The notes under the pieces were generated by a model. The model searched no databases. It was not told the DNA's origin and saw nothing but the letters and a program-made list of their open reading frames with translations. A stretch of DNA of 64,000 bases from Aurantiacibacter sp. D1-12 (GTDB lineage Bacteria; Pseudomonadota; Alphaproteobacteria; Sphingomonadales; Sphingomonadaceae). Below are positions 28,079 through 36,872 of the stretch, piece by piece. Where the stretch lies: NCBI RefSeq assembly GCF_028858515.1, contig NZ_JAPJZJ010000002.1, positions 62,001-126,000 on the forward strand, written 5' to 3'. Both the position numbers and the translations under genes were made by a program. Each line of letters begins with the position of its first letter. Position 1 is the first letter of the stretch.

Positions 28079-28801
28079 TTATCGGACGTAGCAGTCACCA
28101 CCTGACGAACGGATCGAGCGACAAATCCGCTCGGCTTCCGCCGTACTCGAAGCCACGGCCTGCAAGCGGTAAACCGTGTTGCTGTTGACCTCTGCCTCGA
28201 TCACGCGGTGACGCAGGCCAGACAATGCGCTGAAGCGGCTCGACTGGTCACGCCAGCCGTTGTTCGCCTCTTCACGGCTGCTGTAGGCTGCAATCTGCAC
28301 ATAGGCCGCACCGCTCGGCTCGGATGCGCCCTCGCCGCCGGATCCCTCACCGCCGGACTGCGCGACATCAATGCTGGGAGCAGGATCGCTGTCTCCGCCA
28401 TCGTTGGTATCGATGCGACCACGCGTGCTTTCGCCCTCAGCCACTTCGAATGCCTGATCGCCTGTTCCGGCAACGTCTTGTCCGCCCGGATCTTCGGGGC
28501 GCTCTTTGTAAGCGCCTTCGGGCGCTTCAACAGTGCTGCCATCGGGAACCATCTCTGCATCAGGCGTATCGCGGGTGAACCACCACGCGGCTGCCAAAAG
28601 TGCGGCCACGACCAGCAGGCCAACAAGCGCAAGAACAATCAGGCGAACATCAAAACTGCCTTCTTCCTCGTACTCGTCAGCTTCCAGCCACGGCAGGTCT
28701 TCATCCTCATCGGCAAGGGCAAGCTGGCCATCCTCTTCCCAGGCCTGCTCCAGCTCTTCACCGGCTTCCAGATTCTCGTCCTCATCCCCCGGATGAATCA
28801 T
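28079..28801 (-). CDS. SPOR-domain protein, septal peptidoglycan-binding
   Basis: 240 residues: an acidic cytoplasmic N-terminus (EDENLEAGEELEQAWEEDG), one membrane helix near residues 54-76 (IVLALVGLLVVAALLAAAWW), a Gly/Ser/Asp-rich periplasmic linker, and a C-terminal SPOR domain (AYVQIAAYSSREEANNGW, then YRLQAVASSTAEAERICRSI). SPOR domains bind denuded glycan at the division septum. It is located three bases after argS, a placement common in alphaproteobacteria. Confidence 0.92.
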   Translation of the reverse strand: MIHPGDEDENLEAGEELEQAWEEDGQLALADEDEDLPWLEADEYEEEGSFDVRLIVLALVGLLVVAALLAAAWWFTRDTPDAEMVPDGSTVEAPEGAYKERPEDPGGQDVAGTGDQAFEVAEGESTRGRIDTNDGGDSDPAPSIDVAQSGGEGSGGEGASEPSGAAYVQIAAYSSREEANNGWRDQSSRFSALSGLRHRVIEAEVNSNTVYRLQAVASSTAEAERICRSIRSSGGDCYVR

Positions 28802-28804
28802 GAC

Positions 28805-30553
28805 TTACAACTCCTCGACAGCCTCCACGCCCAATAGGGCAAGGCCATTTCTAATGACTTGCCCGATTTGTGACGCCAAGAACAGCCTTGCAGCCGAAAG
28901 GCGCGCATTTTGTGCCACGATGATGCGTTTTTCCGCATCGTCGTTCCCCAGGTTCCAGAAGGCATGGAAGGCGGCGGCAAGGTCATAAAGGTAGAACGCG
29001 ATCCGGTGCGGTTCGCGCGCACGGGCGGCGGCTTCCACTTCGCGCGGGAATTGTGCAGCCTGCTTGACCAACGCCAGATCGTCTTCGGTCAGCAGATCGA
29101 GCTGCTCTCCGGACGGCGTGATACCCTCCGCATCGGCCTTGCGCAGGATCGAGCAAATCCGCGCATGGGCATACTGCACGTAGAAGACCGGATTATCCTT
29201 CGACGCCTCGACCACCTTCGCGAAGTCGAAGTCCATCTGCGCTTCGGGCTTGCGGGTCAGCATCGAGAAGCGGACAACGTCCTTGCCCACTTCCTCCACC
29301 ATATCCGCAATCGTTACGAAGTTGCCCGAGCGTTTGGACATTTTCGCCGGTTCGCCATCGCGTAGCAGCTGCACCATCTGCACCAGCTTCACATCGAAGG
29401 GCACGGGTTCACCCTGCCCTTCGCTCAGCGCAGCTACAGCCGCCTTGATCCGCTTGACCGTGCCGGCATGGTCTGCACCCCAGATATCGATCAGCTCGTC
29501 GGCGTTCTCGGCTTTCTGCATGTGGTAGGCGAGATCGGCCCCGAAGTAGGTCCATTTGCCGTCCGACTTTTTGATCGGGCGATCCTGATCGTCACCGAAC
29601 TTTGTCGAGCGGAACAGCGGCAGTTCGACCGGCTCCCAATCTTCGGGCGGTGCCTTGCCCTTGGGCGCTTCGAGAACGCCGTCATAGACAAAATCGTGCT
29701 CACGCAACCACGCTTCGGCCGCTTCGGGCTTCTTGGCTGCCTGCAGTGCAGCTTCGGACGAAAAGACATCGTGATTGATACCGAGCAGCGCGAGGTCGGA
29801 CTTGATAACATCCATCATCCGTTCGACCGCAAAGGCGCGGAAAATGGCGAGCCATTCGTCTTCAGGCGCGGTCCGGAAACGGTCGCCGAATTCCTTGGCC
29901 GCAGCTTCACCCACGGGCACGAGATAGGCGCCGGGGTAGAAACCTTCGGGGATTTCGCCGATATCCTCTCCCAGAGCTTCGCGGTAACGCAGGTGCACCG
30001 ACCGGGCGAGCGTATCGACCTGACCGCCAGCATCGTTGACGTAATATTCGCGCGTCACCTGATGGCCTGCATGTTCAAGCAAGCTGGCAAGCGCATCGCC
30101 CACGACCGCACCGCGGCAATGCCCCATATGCATGGGGCCGGTCGGGTTGGCGGAGACGTATTCCACGTTCACGCGGCGCCCTTCGTCCATCGCAGACTTG
30201 CCGTAATCGTCGCCCAACTCGGCAATTGCGGCGACTTCCTCGGTCCAGATCTGCGGGGCGAGCTTCAGATTGATAAAGCCCGGCCCTGCAATCTCTGCAC
30301 TTACAATCAGCGGATCGCGCTGGAGGTGCTCGACAATCTTCTCCGCCAAGGCGCGCGGATTTGTCTTTGCCTGTTTGGCGAGAACCATCGCAGCATTGGT
30401 CGCCAGGTCGCCATGAGAAGCATCGCGCGGTGGCTCCACGCTTACGTTGCCGCGCGGCGTGTCCGCCGGAAGCACACCTTCGGCTTCGAGCGCCGCCAGC
30501 ACGGCATCAATCTTTTGCGCAAATGCGGCGTAGAGAGTGGGTTTGTCAGACAT
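28805..30553 (-). CDS. argS: Arginyl-tRNA synthetase
   Basis: 582 residues, class I synthetase. The HIGH-type motif is MHMGHCRGAVVGD near residue 138, after the YVSANPTGP segment, and the KMSKS-type motif is AKMSKRSGNF near residue 400. The C-terminal anticodon-binding helical domain ends in LFLASQIGQVIRNGLALLGV. It heads the conserved SPOR-nagZ-scpAB-tatABC gene order. Start at 30553, MSDKPTLYAAF. Confidence 0.97.
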   Translation of the reverse strand: MSDKPTLYAAFAQKIDAVLAALEAEGVLPADTPRGNVSVEPPRDASHGDLATNAAMVLAKQAKTNPRALAEKIVEHLQRDPLIVSAEIAGPGFINLKLAPQIWTEEVAAIAELGDDYGKSAMDEGRRVNVEYVSANPTGPMHMGHCRGAVVGDALASLLEHAGHQVTREYYVNDAGGQVDTLARSVHLRYREALGEDIGEIPEGFYPGAYLVPVGEAAAKEFGDRFRTAPEDEWLAIFRAFAVERMMDVIKSDLALLGINHDVFSSEAALQAAKKPEAAEAWLREHDFVYDGVLEAPKGKAPPEDWEPVELPLFRSTKFGDDQDRPIKKSDGKWTYFGADLAYHMQKAENADELIDIWGADHAGTVKRIKAAVAALSEGQGEPVPFDVKLVQMVQLLRDGEPAKMSKRSGNFVTIADMVEEVGKDVVRFSMLTRKPEAQMDFDFAKVVEASKDNPVFYVQYAHARICSILRKADAEGITPSGEQLDLLTEDDLALVKQAAQFPREVEAAARAREPHRIAFYLYDLAAAFHAFWNLGNDDAEKRIIVAQNARLSAARLFLASQIGQVIRNGLALLGVEAVEEL

Positions 30554-30570
30554 AGATATAGCTCAATTGC

Positions 30571-30623
30571 ACCCCGAAGGTCGGGGTTCATCATAGTGTG
30601 CCACCGCCTTCGCGGGGTGGCAC
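30571..30623 (-). terminator. Two hairpins between the lipoprotein gene and argS
   Basis: ACCCCGA-agg-TCGGGGT (30571-30587) and GTGCCACC-N10-GGTGGCAC (30598-30623) lie in the 89-base gap. Neither has a long T-run, so they may be weak terminators, processing sites, or part of the argS leader. Confidence 0.4.
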
Positions 30624-30642
30624 GGTAATTTCAAGGGGTCAC

Positions 30643-31299
30643 TTATCGGGTGACGTTGTAGGCAAGCTGATCTTCGTCCAGCTGGAAGCCGATCAGCAGC
30701 TCGAATGTCGCACGGGCAATAGCTGCGCGGACATCGGGCTCGGTCAGCGGGTCTACCGCAGCCGAGGCATCGCCGGCACGTCGTCGTCGCGTAATCCGTT
30801 CGCGAATGTCTTCCGGCAAGGTTGCAGCAGCACGGTCCACAAAGGCACCTGCGGTACCTCTGGTCTGCGCGCGTTCCTGCCCGTCAGCGAAAGTCAGCGT
30901 AACAGAGCCTACCCGCTTCGAAACAACAGAGTTCCCGCCACGTACTACGGTAGTGAAGTAGGGCAGTTCGACCGTCCGTGCGCCACGAACATCGCGGCGC
31001 ATGGCAACCACATCGAATGTTGCACCGCTGTATACCTGCGCGCCACCGCTCGCCTCGTCACAGGTAGAGCGCACGTTGGTGATTGTTGCCGTGACATCCA
31101 GGGCATTGGCGGTACGCGCATCACCGGGCGAAAACAGCGTCACATCGCCGGTGTATTCAGGCACGCCCACAGCCGGACAAAGCGAACGCAACGCGGTGAT
31201 GCCCACGCTCTGGTCGACGACAATATCGCCCGCGCCCGCACAGCCGACAAGCAGCGTGGCAGAAGCGGTGGCGGCGAAAAAGGCGGTGCGAAACTGCAT
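30643..31299 (-). CDS. Predicted lipoprotein of unknown function
   Basis: 218 residues with a lipoprotein signal (FFAATASATLLVGC, lipobox LVGC). The mature part has two more Cys (SLCPAVG and STCDEAS), a beta-rich middle (LDVTATITNV, VELPYFTTVVRGG, VTLTFADGQE) and an Arg-rich segment ERITRRRRAGD before a helical end. The ATG at 31299 is used; a longer frame to 31413 lacks a signal peptide at its start. I do not recognise a family with confidence. It may be first in the argS block. Confidence 0.8.
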   Translation of the reverse strand: MQFRTAFFAATASATLLVGCAGAGDIVVDQSVGITALRSLCPAVGVPEYTGDVTLFSPGDARTANALDVTATITNVRSTCDEASGGAQVYSGATFDVVAMRRDVRGARTVELPYFTTVVRGGNSVVSKRVGSVTLTFADGQERAQTRGTAGAFVDRAAATLPEDIRERITRRRRAGDASAAVDPLTEPDVRAAIARATFELLIGFQLDEDQLAYNVTR

Positions 31300-31430
31300 A
31301 TGCGTCCTTGATACTGGTTGACCGATGATCGGCCAATCTTGAATTTCACCGGACAGGGCACAAAATCCCGTTCCGAAAGAAGTGCCCCTAGACCTTTCGC
31401 GGGGCACCGACAACCGCTAGAGCCGCGAGT
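31300..31430. promoter_or_regulatory. Divergent promoter region with ispH leader hairpin
   Basis: GTGCCCC (31382-31388) and GGGGCAC (31401-31407) can form a 7-bp stem with a 12-base loop 23 bases before the ispH ATG. No clear Shine-Dalgarno is seen before ispH, so the hairpin may influence initiation. No -35/-10 pair is convincing. Confidence 0.35.
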
Positions 31431-32405
31431 ATGAACGCCCCCTTTCAAGAAAACCGCGCCGACGGCGAAAAATTGCCCCTCAAGGTCCTGATCGCCGCGC
31501 CGCGCGGATTCTGTGCCGGTGTCGATCGCGCCATCGAGATCGTCGAGAAATCGATCGAGCGCTATGGTGCACCGGTCTACGTGCGGCACGAGATCGTACA
31601 CAATCGCTTCGTCGTCGACAGCCTCCGGGAAAAGGGCGCGATATTCGTTGAGGAGCTTGACGAAGTTCCCGATGACGCCCCGGTCGTGTTCAGTGCACAC
31701 GGCGTACCCAAATCGGTACCGGCTGAGGCAGAGCGGCGCGAGATGGTCTATCTTGATGCGACCTGCCCTCTGGTGAGCAAGGTGCACCGCCAGGCCGAAC
31801 GGCAGATCGAGAAAGGCCAGCACATCATCTTCATCGGGCACGAAGGTCACCCTGAGGTCATCGGCACGATGGGGCAGGTTCCCGAAGGCCAGATGACACT
31901 GGTAGAAACGGTCGAGGACGTCGCCAAACTGCCCTTCACGCAGGAAGACAGCCTTTCATACCTCACCCAGACCACGCTTTCGGTTGATGATACCGCAGAT
32001 GTCATCAACGCACTGAAAGAACGCTATCCGCAAGTTGTCGGTCCGCGTGCGGAGGACATTTGCTATGCAACCTCCAATCGACAGGCAGCAGTCAAGGCGA
32101 TCGCGGCAAGCTGCGATCTGGTGCTGGTAATCGGCGCACCAAACTCTTCAAACTCGCTACGACTGGTCGAAGTGGCGGAACGGATGGGCACCACATCCCA
32201 CCTCATCCAGCGCGCGAGCGAGATCGATCCCGCCTGGCTGGAAGGTGCTGGCACAGTGGGCGTGACAGCCGGTGCCTCGGCTCCCGAACTGCTGGTTCGT
32301 GAAGTGGTCGAGAAGCTGGGCGAATGGCGTACGGTGGAAGAGGAGAAGATCCGGACCGCCGAAGAGAAGATGGTCTTCAAATTGCCACGACAGCTGACCG
32401 AATAG
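31431..32405 (+). CDS. ispH: 4-hydroxy-3-methylbut-2-enyl diphosphate reductase
   Basis: Last step of the MEP isoprenoid pathway, giving IPP and DMAPP. 324 residues with the three [4Fe-4S] ligands Cys28 ([15 protein letters not shown]), Cys112 ([11 protein letters not shown]) and Cys211 ([10 protein letters not shown]), plus [14 protein letters not shown] and the substrate-binding [13 protein letters not shown]. It is followed 8 bases later by thrB. Confidence 0.97.
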   Translation: MNAPFQENRADGEKLPLKVLIAAPRGFCAGVDRAIEIVEKSIERYGAPVYVRHEIVHNRFVVDSLREKGAIFVEELDEVPDDAPVVFSAHGVPKSVPAEAERREMVYLDATCPLVSKVHRQAERQIEKGQHIIFIGHEGHPEVIGTMGQVPEGQMTLVETVEDVAKLPFTQEDSLSYLTQTTLSVDDTADVINALKERYPQVVGPRAEDICYATSNRQAAVKAIAASCDLVLVIGAPNSSNSLRLVEVAERMGTTSHLIQRASEIDPAWLEGAGTVGVTAGASAPELLVREVVEKLGEWRTVEEEKIRTAEEKMVFKLPRQLTE

Positions 32406-32413
32406 TCTGCTTT

Positions 32414-33370
32414 GTGGCGGTCTATACGCATCTATCGGCAGAAACGCTCTGCGATCTGATCGCGCAGTATGACGTGGGCGAACTGGTGTCCGCCAAAGGG
32501 ATCGCCGAGGGGGTTTCCAATTCCAACTGGTTGGTCGAGACAACACGCGATCGCTTTATCCTGACGATGTACGAGCGGCGCATTGATCTGGCCGACCTGC
32601 CCTATTTTCTCGGCCTTATGGATCACCTATCCGCCAAGGGCTGCCCGGTTCCTCGCACCATCCATGATCGGGACGGTACCGCATTCCGCATGCTGGACGG
32701 CAAGGCCGTTGCACTGATCGAATTTCTCCCCGGCGTTTCAGTCGATCATCCCAAACCGGCGCAGGCTCATGCTGTAGGAGAAGCCCTGGCGGACATGCAC
32801 CAGGCGGCGCAGGATTTCACTGGAGCGCGCGCCAATGATCTGGGCCCGGACGCTTCGGCAAGCGTCCTCGCAAATTGCGGGTCGGCTGCGCTGGCAGAGA
32901 TCAACCCGCAACTGGCGCGGATGACCATGGCGGCGAATGAAATCACTTCTGCATGGCCGCAAAATCTCCCGACATCGGTCATCCATTCAGACCTGTTTCC
33001 AGACAACGTCCTGATGAACGGTTCATCGGTTGGCGCGCTGATCGACTTCTATTTCGCCTGCAATGACGCAATGGCCTATGACCTCGCCGTGACGCACACC
33101 GCGTGGAGCTTTTCCAAGGACGGAAGCGAGTACCGCGCGGAAGTTGGTGATGCGCTTGTCGAAGGATACCAATCACGGCGCAAGCTGGATGCGGTCGAAC
33201 GAGCGGCTATGCCCGTTCTGGTACAAGGTGCCTGTATGCGCTTCATCGCCAGCCGGACGCAGGACTGGATTGAAACTCCGGCTGACGCGCTTGTGACACG
33301 CAAGGACCCGATGGATTTCGTCCGCCGCTTGCAATTCTACCAAAGCAATGGTGCAGAGCTCTTCGCATGA
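32414..33370 (+). CDS. thrB: Homoserine kinase, choline-kinase-like (ThrB type)
   Basis: Phosphorylates homoserine in threonine synthesis. 318 residues of the aminoglycoside-phosphotransferase fold rather than the GHMP fold: [15 protein letters not shown], the catalytic [12 protein letters not shown] (His191, Asp193) and the metal-binding [11 protein letters not shown]. The GTG at 32414 gives the usual family N-terminus [10 protein letters not shown]. Its stop overlaps rnhA by 4 bases. Confidence 0.93.
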   Translation: MAVYTHLSAETLCDLIAQYDVGELVSAKGIAEGVSNSNWLVETTRDRFILTMYERRIDLADLPYFLGLMDHLSAKGCPVPRTIHDRDGTAFRMLDGKAVALIEFLPGVSVDHPKPAQAHAVGEALADMHQAAQDFTGARANDLGPDASASVLANCGSAALAEINPQLARMTMAANEITSAWPQNLPTSVIHSDLFPDNVLMNGSSVGALIDFYFACNDAMAYDLAVTHTAWSFSKDGSEYRAEVGDALVEGYQSRRKLDAVERAAMPVLVQGACMRFIASRTQDWIETPADALVTRKDPMDFVRRLQFYQSNGAELFA

Positions 33371-33813
33371 AACAGGTCGAGATTTTCACCGATGGTGCCT
33401 GCAAGGGCAACCCCGGCCCGGGCGGCTGGGGTGCTCTGCTCCGCATGGGGCGGCACGAGAAAGAGCTATCTGGGGCCGAGGCGGAAACCACCAACAACCG
33501 CATGGAAATGACCGCAGCGATCAAGGCTCTCGGTGCGCTGATCGAGCCGTGCGAAGTTACGCTGTGCACCGACAGCAAGTACCTGATCGACGGCATGACG
33601 AAGTGGATCCACGGGTGGAAGAAAAAAGGCTGGGTCAACGCCAGCAAGAAGCCGGTGCGCAATGCCGACCTGTGGCATGACCTGATAGAGGTCGCCGCCC
33701 CGCACAAGATCACATGGCAATGGGTGAAAGGCCATTCGGGCCATCCGGAGAACGAGCGCGTAGACCAGCTTGCCAGCGATGCGGCGGAAGAGATTGCCCG
33801 CGCGCGCATCTGA
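33367..33813 (+). CDS. rnhA: Ribonuclease HI
   Basis: 148 residues; cleaves RNA in RNA-DNA hybrids. The acidic catalytic residues are Asp9 ([14 protein letters not shown]), Glu47 (NNRMEMTAA), Asp69 ([11 protein letters not shown]) and the C-terminal Asp in NERVDQLAS, with the Trp-rich handle IHGWKKKGW. The ATG overlaps the thrB stop. Third gene of ispH-thrB-rnhA, an order known in alphaproteobacteria. Confidence 0.97.
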   Translation: MKQVEIFTDGACKGNPGPGGWGALLRMGRHEKELSGAEAETTNNRMEMTAAIKALGALIEPCEVTLCTDSKYLIDGMTKWIHGWKKKGWVNASKKPVRNADLWHDLIEVAAPHKITWQWVKGHSGHPENERVDQLASDAAEEIARARI

Positions 33814-33823
33814 CCGCGCAAAG

Positions 33824-33854
33824 AAAAAGGCCAGCCCATCGGGGCCGGCCTTTT
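33824..33854. terminator. Bidirectional hairpin terminator between rnhA and the DUF1508 gene
   Basis: AAAAAGGCC and GGCCTTTT flank a GC-rich inner part. T-runs occur on both strands and the genes on either side converge. Confidence 0.85.
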
Positions 33855-33876
33855 CAATTCTCAGATCAAACTGACC

Positions 33877-34053
33877 TTAGCTGTCGTCAACAACGTCAGC
33901 GCCAGGACCGTTCTTCTTGATGGAGTCGATCGCGTTCTGAGCGCTCGCCTTGGAGGTGTAGCCTTCGGTCGAGAACATGATCTCGTCGTTATACTTGAAG
34001 CGGACACGGAATTCGCCAGCCTTGTCTTTGTAGATCTGGAAATGATGAGCCAT
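33877..34053 (-). CDS. Small DUF1508/YegP-like protein
   Basis: 58 residues read from the ATG complementary to 34051-34053: MAHHFQIYKDKAGEFRVRF, then a strand-turn-strand pattern and the typical YTSKASAQNAIDSIKKNG, ending GADVVDDS before TAA. This is one copy of the DUF1508 fold, in which FxIYKDKAGEFRxR and a helix with AxxxIxSVKxN are characteristic. Function is unknown; E. coli YegP has two copies. AAGGAG lies 9 bases before the start. Monocistronic, facing the rnhA terminator. Confidence 0.9.
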   Translation of the reverse strand: MAHHFQIYKDKAGEFRVRFKYNDEIMFSTEGYTSKASAQNAIDSIKKNGPGADVVDDS

Positions 34054-34109
34054 TCGAATACTCTCCTTATTACGTCTGTGGATTTACATACCAACTGTGA
34101 CGGCTTTGG

Positions 34110-35222
34110 CTAGGCCATCACTGCGGCAAAGCGTGCAGGCGTGTACAATTTTACATCCAGTCTCTCGGTCATTTCATCGCGAGTGGCACCGGTGATCAAC
34201 TGCGCGCCCAATCGCGCACCTGCCGGGGCGGTCTGAATTCCGTAGCCACCCTGACCCGCAAACCAGAAGAAGTCGCCCACTTGCGGATCGAAACCATATA
34301 CGGGCAGCCGATCGGGCGAGAAGCTGCGTAGCCCCGCCCACTTGCGTTCCACCGCCTCGATCCGCCAGTCGACCACCTTCTCGAACCGGTCGATGGCAAG
34401 CGCGACGTCCATCTCCTCGGGCGCGGCATCGCACGGTTCGCTGGGCGTTTCGTCGTGCGGGCTGAGCCACAGTTTTCCGCCATCCGGCCGGAAATAGAAG
34501 TCGCCCGACAGGTCGAGCACCAGTGGCAGGTCGGCCGGTGGGGACGGATCGATCCGCAATTGCATGACCGTCCGTCGCAATGGCGTGATCCCTAATGGGT
34601 TGGCACCACACATGCACGCCACATGGTCAGCCCAGGCCCCGGCGGCATTGACGACAACACCGGCCAGAACTTCACCTCTGGATCCGAAATCGAGCCGCCA
34701 GCCGGCTCCATCGCGCTCGGCAGCGGAAAGGCGATGTCCGGTCCGAAGCTCCACGCCACCGCTGCGGGCTTTCGCAAGGTAATGCTCGTGCAGGGCTGCG
34801 ACATCAATGTCGGCGCAATTGGGTTGGTGGAGAGCATAGTCCCATCCGGGTCTTATGCCGGGAAGCCGGGCTTCAAGTGCCGCCCGATCCAGACGCTCCA
34901 TCGTAACACCAGCAGCACAAAACTGCCGGTAAAAAGCGTCAAGCTCGTCACCCTGCCCCTCCCGCGCGACATAGAGGCCACCACGAGGTGTCAGAAACCC
35001 GCCTTTTTCGAGATATGAGCCAGAAGCGAGTGTGAGCGGAACAACATCCGGTCCACCATAGCATTCCTCACGGAAAGCAGCGGAACGACCTGTCGCGTGG
35101 TAGCCCGGAAAATCCTCTGCCTCTGCAAGCAGGATATGCCCTGCCCCTGCCAATTCGGCAGCCACGCTGGCACCGGCGATTCCGGCGCCGATCACAACAA
35201 TGTCGAACCTTTCGGCTGTCAT
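34110..35222 (-). CDS. FAD-dependent oxidoreductase (DAO/glycine oxidase family)
   Basis: 370 residues. The N-terminal dinucleotide fold reads VVIGAGIAGASVAAELAGAG, followed by GYHATGRSAAFREECYG, and the family C-terminal FAD motif lies in FFWFAGQGGYGIQTAPA. This is the D-amino acid/glycine oxidase superfamily; the substrate is not determined. Its ATG overlaps the stop of the upstream alpha/beta hydrolase gene by 4 bases, so the two are coupled. Confidence 0.9.
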   Translation of the reverse strand: MTAERFDIVVIGAGIAGASVAAELAGAGHILLAEAEDFPGYHATGRSAAFREECYGGPDVVPLTLASGSYLEKGGFLTPRGGLYVAREGQGDELDAFYRQFCAAGVTMERLDRAALEARLPGIRPGWDYALHQPNCADIDVAALHEHYLAKARSGGVELRTGHRLSAAERDGAGWRLDFGSRGEVLAGVVVNAAGAWADHVACMCGANPLGITPLRRTVMQLRIDPSPPADLPLVLDLSGDFYFRPDGGKLWLSPHDETPSEPCDAAPEEMDVALAIDRFEKVVDWRIEAVERKWAGLRSFSPDRLPVYGFDPQVGDFFWFAGQGGYGIQTAPAGARLGAQLITGATRDEMTERLDVKLYTPARFAAVMA

Positions 35223-36184
35223 CCCTTCACTTTCCGGGCGAGGAAATCATCAATCGCGGCCAGAGCCTTGTTCCGGACATCATCGACTTCGCGCAGTATT
35301 TCATGGCGTGCTTCCTTACCGAAGGTCAGGTCTTCGGCATTCGGCAATCGCGCAAGAGCAGCACGGATCGCCGCAGGGCTCACCAATTTGTCTACTCTGG
35401 TAGCGACGATGAACACAGGCAATTCAACATCTTCTAGCGCGCCTCTGGCAAAGATCTTCGCAGTGCTGTCATAAGCGGCCTTGACCCAGCCCCAGCTGCC
35501 GGGGCCAAGCTCCAGCTCAGGACGATGTTCACGCCACCACAGTTCATCGGCATAACGTTCGGCATCGTGCGTCAGGAGATTGATGCGCATGCCGGGCGAT
35601 GCGCCAGGCTTCTCGCTCATCTTCCATGCCGGTCGCTTATCATCGCCGATGCGGACCATCAGGTTGGAAAACGCGCGCTTCACGGGAAGCGGCAGCTGCT
35701 CGGGGAAGGTGTCGAGCATGGGTGCGGAAAGCACGAGCGCATCGGGCGCAGGGTCCAGCGCCTTGTCGATCACTGCCCGCAAGGTCAGGTGCCCACCCAT
35801 CGAGTGGCCGGCCAGCACTCGCGGCCCCGCACGTCCTTTCGCCCACATGCTCCAATAGGTCGCCAGATCCTCGACCCACAGGTCGAAATCATCGATATGG
35901 CCTGTTGCGGCATCGTTGCCGAGGCGACCTGAACCGCCCTGTCCGCGCCAGTCCGCAGCGCTTACACGCCAGCCCTGCAGCCGCCAGTGCTCGAAGCTCT
36001 CCAGATACTTTTCATAGGCGTCGCCGCGTCCAGCCATGAAAAGCATGGAACCGCGCAGCGCGACGCCCGCGGGCGGATCGGGCCAATCGATATGCCGGAT
36101 CTCGTGCCCGTCTGGTGCCAGCCACATCCCTTCGGTCGCATCGTGCGGGATGGCCCTGCGATCAAACGGCTTGGCTTTCAGCAT
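35219..36184 (-). CDS. Alpha/beta hydrolase (lysophospholipase-like)
   Basis: 321 residues. The nucleophile elbow is LAGHSMGGHLTLRAV, preceded by an oxyanion-side motif GRGDAYEKYLE and ADWRGQGGSGR, as in PldB-like monoacylglycerol lipases. Candidate acid and histidine lie in VATRVDKLV and KEARHEILRE. The ATG at 36184 is used, but the nearest strong Shine-Dalgarno (AGGAGG, complement of 36205-36210) is 20 bases away and better placed for an ATT codon at 36199, five codons upstream. Overlaps the FAD oxidoreductase gene. Confidence 0.88.
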   Translation of the reverse strand: MLKAKPFDRRAIPHDATEGMWLAPDGHEIRHIDWPDPPAGVALRGSMLFMAGRGDAYEKYLESFEHWRLQGWRVSAADWRGQGGSGRLGNDAATGHIDDFDLWVEDLATYWSMWAKGRAGPRVLAGHSMGGHLTLRAVIDKALDPAPDALVLSAPMLDTFPEQLPLPVKRAFSNLMVRIGDDKRPAWKMSEKPGASPGMRINLLTHDAERYADELWWREHRPELELGPGSWGWVKAAYDSTAKIFARGALEDVELPVFIVATRVDKLVSPAAIRAALARLPNAEDLTFGKEARHEILREVDDVRNKALAAIDDFLARKVKG

Positions 36185-36218
36185 TGTCTCTTGGCTAATT
36201 TCAACCTCCTGCCCTTGG

Positions 36219-36232
36219 TTACTATTTAGTAA
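36219..36232. promoter_or_regulatory. AT-rich palindrome upstream of the Tad operon
   Basis: TTACTA-TT-TAGTAA is a 6-bp perfect inverted repeat in the gap between the divergent alpha/beta hydrolase gene and cpaA. It stands out in GC-rich DNA and may be an operator. No matched promoter was identified. Confidence 0.35.
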
Positions 36233-36278
36233 GTCATGGGCGCTAGCACGGCAATCCAAGGGATTAATTGGGGGCTTC

Positions 36279-36797
36279 ATGCTAGACGATCCAATCAAGT
36301 ACGGACTGCTTGCCGCGTTGGCAATCGCGTTGCTTATCGCCGCGTTTACCGATCTCAAAAGCCGTCGTATCGCAAACTGGCTGAACGCCAGCATAGCGCT
36401 GGGAGCCCCGCTGTTCTGGTGGGCCAGCGACATGACGCTGCTGCCTTCGGGAGATAGCTGGCTGGAGCCGACAAGCGTGGTCATCCAGATCGCACTTGCC
36501 ACTGTTACCTTCTTTGCACTTTCGATCCTGTTCGCATTGCGCGCAATGGGCGGCGGCGACGTGAAGCTGCTGACAGCGCTGGCGCTGTGGATCAGCCCGA
36601 TCATCTACGCAAAGCTGCTGATCATGATGGCTCTGCTTGGCGGCGTTCTGACGCTGGGCTTCGGAGCCTGGCACGTGATGAAACGCCAGAAAGACAAGAT
36701 CGCCATTCCTTATGGAGTGGCAATCGCACTCGCCGGCCTATGGGCCATTTCCAGTTTTTACATTCCTGCTTCCGCGACCGCGGCCTTGGCGGGGTGA
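36279..36797 (+). CDS. cpaA: Prepilin peptidase CpaA/TadV (A24)
   Basis: 172 residues, polytopic inner-membrane aspartyl peptidase that processes Flp-type prepilins. The two catalytic aspartates are Asp25 in AFTDLKSRRIANW and Asp94 in RAMGGGDVKLLTA (the GxGD motif). It lacks the methylase domain of PilD, as usual for the CpaA group. First gene of the Tad operon; GGGGG precedes the ATG at 36279. No Flp pilin gene is visible in the window. Confidence 0.93.
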   Translation: MLDDPIKYGLLAALAIALLIAAFTDLKSRRIANWLNASIALGAPLFWWASDMTLLPSGDSWLEPTSVVIQIALATVTFFALSILFALRAMGGGDVKLLTALALWISPIIYAKLLIMMALLGGVLTLGFGAWHVMKRQKDKIAIPYGVAIALAGLWAISSFYIPASATAALAG

Positions 36798-36872
36798 ACC
36801 GCATTTTAACCATTGTCGGGCTATCCGGCACAAATCGTAATCCGAGATCCAAATAAGGGGGCTTGACGCACC

